Both the position numbers and the translations under genes were made by a program. Under the pieces are notes generated by a model. The model had not been told where the DNA came from and ran no database searches. It saw only the letters and a program-made list of their open reading frames with translations. Positions 29,438 to 30,840 of a DNA stretch of 30,840 nt are shown in pieces. Every line of letters begins with the position of its first letter. Positions within the stretch are counted from its first letter, which is position 1. This DNA is from CAYVMX01 sp964452725 (GTDB taxonomy: Bacteria; Patescibacteriota; Gracilibacteria; JAHISY01): NCBI GenBank assembly GCA_964452725.1, contig CAYVMX010000012.1:1-30840 (forward strand). The letters are read 5' to 3'.

Positions 29438-30647
29438 TGGAGTATTTAGATATATTCAAGAGGACACCTGCCATGATAAAAGAGACAAATAGACTGGAGC
29501 CACCGTAGCTGACGAATGGTAGTGTGATACCAGTGAGTGGCAGCAGAGCGATGTTGACCCCGATATGGATAAACGCCTGACCTGTGAGCGCCGTAGAGAG
29601 TCCGATAGCAGCCAGCTGACCGAAACGATCTGGTGCGTGTGACGCAATTCGAAATCCACGATAGGCGATAGCGAGAAACAGTCCAGCTATAAGTATAGAG
29701 CCAAAGAAACCAAAGGCCTCAGAGGTAGCCGCGTAGATCGCATCGGATTGAACCTCTGGCAGATAACCGAAGCGTTGGGTTGAGCCTTCTAGACCTTGCC
29801 CAAAGAAACCACCTTTGCCTACAGCGATGAGGCTTTGTTTGACTTGAAAGCCGATACCCTCGGGGTCGAGACTCGGATCTATGAAGGCAGCGAAGCGGTT
29901 TTTTACATACTGCATATCAAAAACCACGACAGTAAAAGCTGCCAACAAAGTAGCAATGATACCACCGATGAAAATGTGCTTGAGTCGTCCACCTGCTGCG
30001 AAGTAGATCGCTGTCGCGGTAAAAGACACTACAAGCGTCGTACCAAAATCGGGCTGGAGTACGAGTGGTACAGCGATGATGCCGAGGATTATTGTGAAAG
30101 GAGTAAAACCTTCGCTGATAGTAGCGATCTGGTCACGTCGGCGCTCCATCCAACGCGCAAAGTAAAAGATCAAACCAATTTTCGCTAGTTCTGATGGCTG
30201 AATCGAATTCAAAATTGGAATATTGAGCCAGCTTTGAGCTGTGCCGTAGCCAGTGGATAATCCTGGTACAAAGAGCGCGAATAGTAGCAAGACACTTACA
30301 ATGAAAAATGGTAGTGCGATCCGTCGCCAAAAAAGGTAAGGAATACTCGTCGCAATCAGCCAAAACGGTAGCGCGATCATGATATTGCGAAATTGTCGCC
30401 AAAAGTAAAAATCGTTACAATTGACCGCGATGTCCGAGCAATCACGTCCCAGTTCAGGATTGTTGATATACACTTGGTGACTTTCGTAGACGCTCGCACT
30501 ACTGATCATGATCAGCCCAAAAATCGCCAGCACAAATACAATGATTGCGAGTGTGTGATCGACTGGGAAACGAGCCTGAGAGCGAGAACGTAGCACCAGA
30601 CTACTATAGCGGAAACCATTCATTTGCGGTATCCTGCTAGCAGACAT
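29382..30647 (-). CDS. ftsW: SEDS peptidoglycan polymerase/lipid II flippase-like protein
   Basis: A 421-residue SEDS protein with about ten membrane helices. Y-G-T-A-Q-S-W-L-N-I-P-I-L-N-S-I-Q-P-S-E-L-A-K-I-G, V-L-Q-P-D-F-G-T-T and the C-terminal L-P-F-V-S-Y-G-G-S-S-L are SEDS signatures, and the murG neighbour supports FtsW over RodA. These proteins polymerise lipid II at the septum. The outer ATG shares a CATG with the divergent gene. A second ATG (30621-30623) has AGCAGG about 9 bp upstream and would shorten the protein by 8 residues; either is possible. Confidence 0.93.
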   Translation of the reverse strand: MSASRIPQMNGFRYSSLVLRSRSQARFPVDHTLAIIVFVLAIFGLIMISSASVYESHQVYINNPELGRDCSDIAVNCNDFYFWRQFRNIMIALPFWLIATSIPYLFWRRIALPFFIVSVLLLFALFVPGLSTGYGTAQSWLNIPILNSIQPSELAKIGLIFYFARWMERRRDQIATISEGFTPFTIILGIIAVPLVLQPDFGTTLVVSFTATAIYFAAGGRLKHIFIGGIIATLLAAFTVVVFDMQYVKNRFAAFIDPSLDPEGIGFQVKQSLIAVGKGGFFGQGLEGSTQRFGYLPEVQSDAIYAATSEAFGFFGSILIAGLFLAIAYRGFRIASHAPDRFGQLAAIGLSTALTGQAFIHIGVNIALLPLTGITLPFVSYGGSSLFVSFIMAGVLLNISKYSNVQTTSHYREGRPQRRHA

Positions 30648-30840
30648 GCAAACATTGATTTACGCAATCCTCGGTATTGGTGGCGGAGTCGCACTACTCG
30701 TTTATACCGAGCCGATCAAGCGTTTCACAGGTCCAATGAAGTTTGCCGAGCAGCATTTCGGCGGCGGCGGTACATATACTTTTTACAAAATTCTCGGACT
30801 AGGTATGATCATCTTTACATTTCTCTGGCTGACTGGTGGG
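30646..30840 (+). CDS. Small membrane protein, partial
   Basis: The first 65 codons are inside the window. They encode a membrane helix (about 3-20), a short loop with G-P-M-K-F-A-E-Q-H-F-G-G-G-G-T-Y-T-F-Y-K and a second helix starting near residue 48. The F-A-E-x-H ... G-G-x-Y-x-F-Y-K-x-x-G pattern resembles small two-helix proteins I recall near ftsW in Patescibacteria; no function is known. The ATG overlaps the ftsW start in opposite orientation, so its promoter must lie inside the ftsW coding end. Confidence 0.6.
   Translation, partial: MQTLIYAILGIGGGVALLVYTEPIKRFTGPMKFAEQHFGGGGTYTFYKILGLGMIIFTFLWLTGG

Noticed and set aside
1..30840. UGA recoded to glycine as in Gracilibacteria
   Set aside because: Several intact proteins end at TGA with normal lengths, and no gene needs UGA read-through.

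Overview
The window reads like a stretch of a Patescibacteria/CPR genome, possibly Parcubacteria-like. This is an inference from gene content: a compact ftsW-murG-polymerase block next to paired bPH2 membrane proteins, many lipoproteins and small membrane proteins, tiny intergenic gaps, and a small membrane protein of a type I associate with the CPR. The standard code with UGA as stop fits all genes, which argues against Gracilibacteria and Absconditabacteria. No tRNA, rRNA, CRISPR array, transposase or integrase was found.

Layout. 1-3118: 3' end of glyA, an AT-rich acetyltransferase, and a dapF plus ATP-grasp ligase pair, with two copies of a 39-bp repeat. 3119-9388: a plus-strand signalling operon. 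It encodes a small Cys protein, an eight-helix histidine kinase with a FixL-type PAS domain that keeps the heme-ligand His and the distal Arg, a lone receiver, a receiver-SpoIIE phosphatase, an Hpt-STAS fusion, an RsbW-like kinase and an RsbV-like STAS protein. This looks like a gas- or redox-sensing phosphorelay that feeds a partner switch. 9389-11040: a surface-anchored protein and a frameshifted lipoprotein. 11041-22646: a minus-strand copper and nitrite island of fourteen genes. It holds CsoR, a Met/His-rich small membrane protein, a DUF302 protein, a CcdA-like protein, a thioredoxin-like protein, a DUF1573 lipoprotein, a DUF1573-copper nitrite reductase fusion, a GGHH lipoprotein, Cys-rich membrane proteins, a double-thioredoxin protein, an atypical CDF transporter and CopA. 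22647-30840: envelope and housekeeping genes (rfbB, rfbD, miaB, two bPH2 proteins, an O-antigen polymerase/ligase, murG, ftsW and a partial small membrane gene).

How it fits together. Two near-identical CsoR-type operators sit at the same position inside the promoters of csoR and copA, so copper should derepress both the NirK-containing operon and the exporter. The copA leader also carries an 11-codon ORF ending Gly-Gly-Gly-Cys-His and a perfect hairpin, which may be a second, peptide-based control. The CcdA-like protein and the thioredoxin-like proteins could keep the extracytoplasmic copper-site and DUF1573 cysteines reduced. The signalling operon is set apart by strong Shine-Dalgarno sites on all seven main genes, whereas almost no other gene here has one. 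It is either a transferred module or translated by different rules.

The most novel candidates are the FixL-type phosphorelay/partner-switch operon with its Hpt-STAS fusion, the DUF1573-NirK fusion in a CsoR-controlled island, the shared MVGGC tail on two adjacent proteins, the copA leader ORF, and the CDF transporter lacking both canonical metal-site aspartates.
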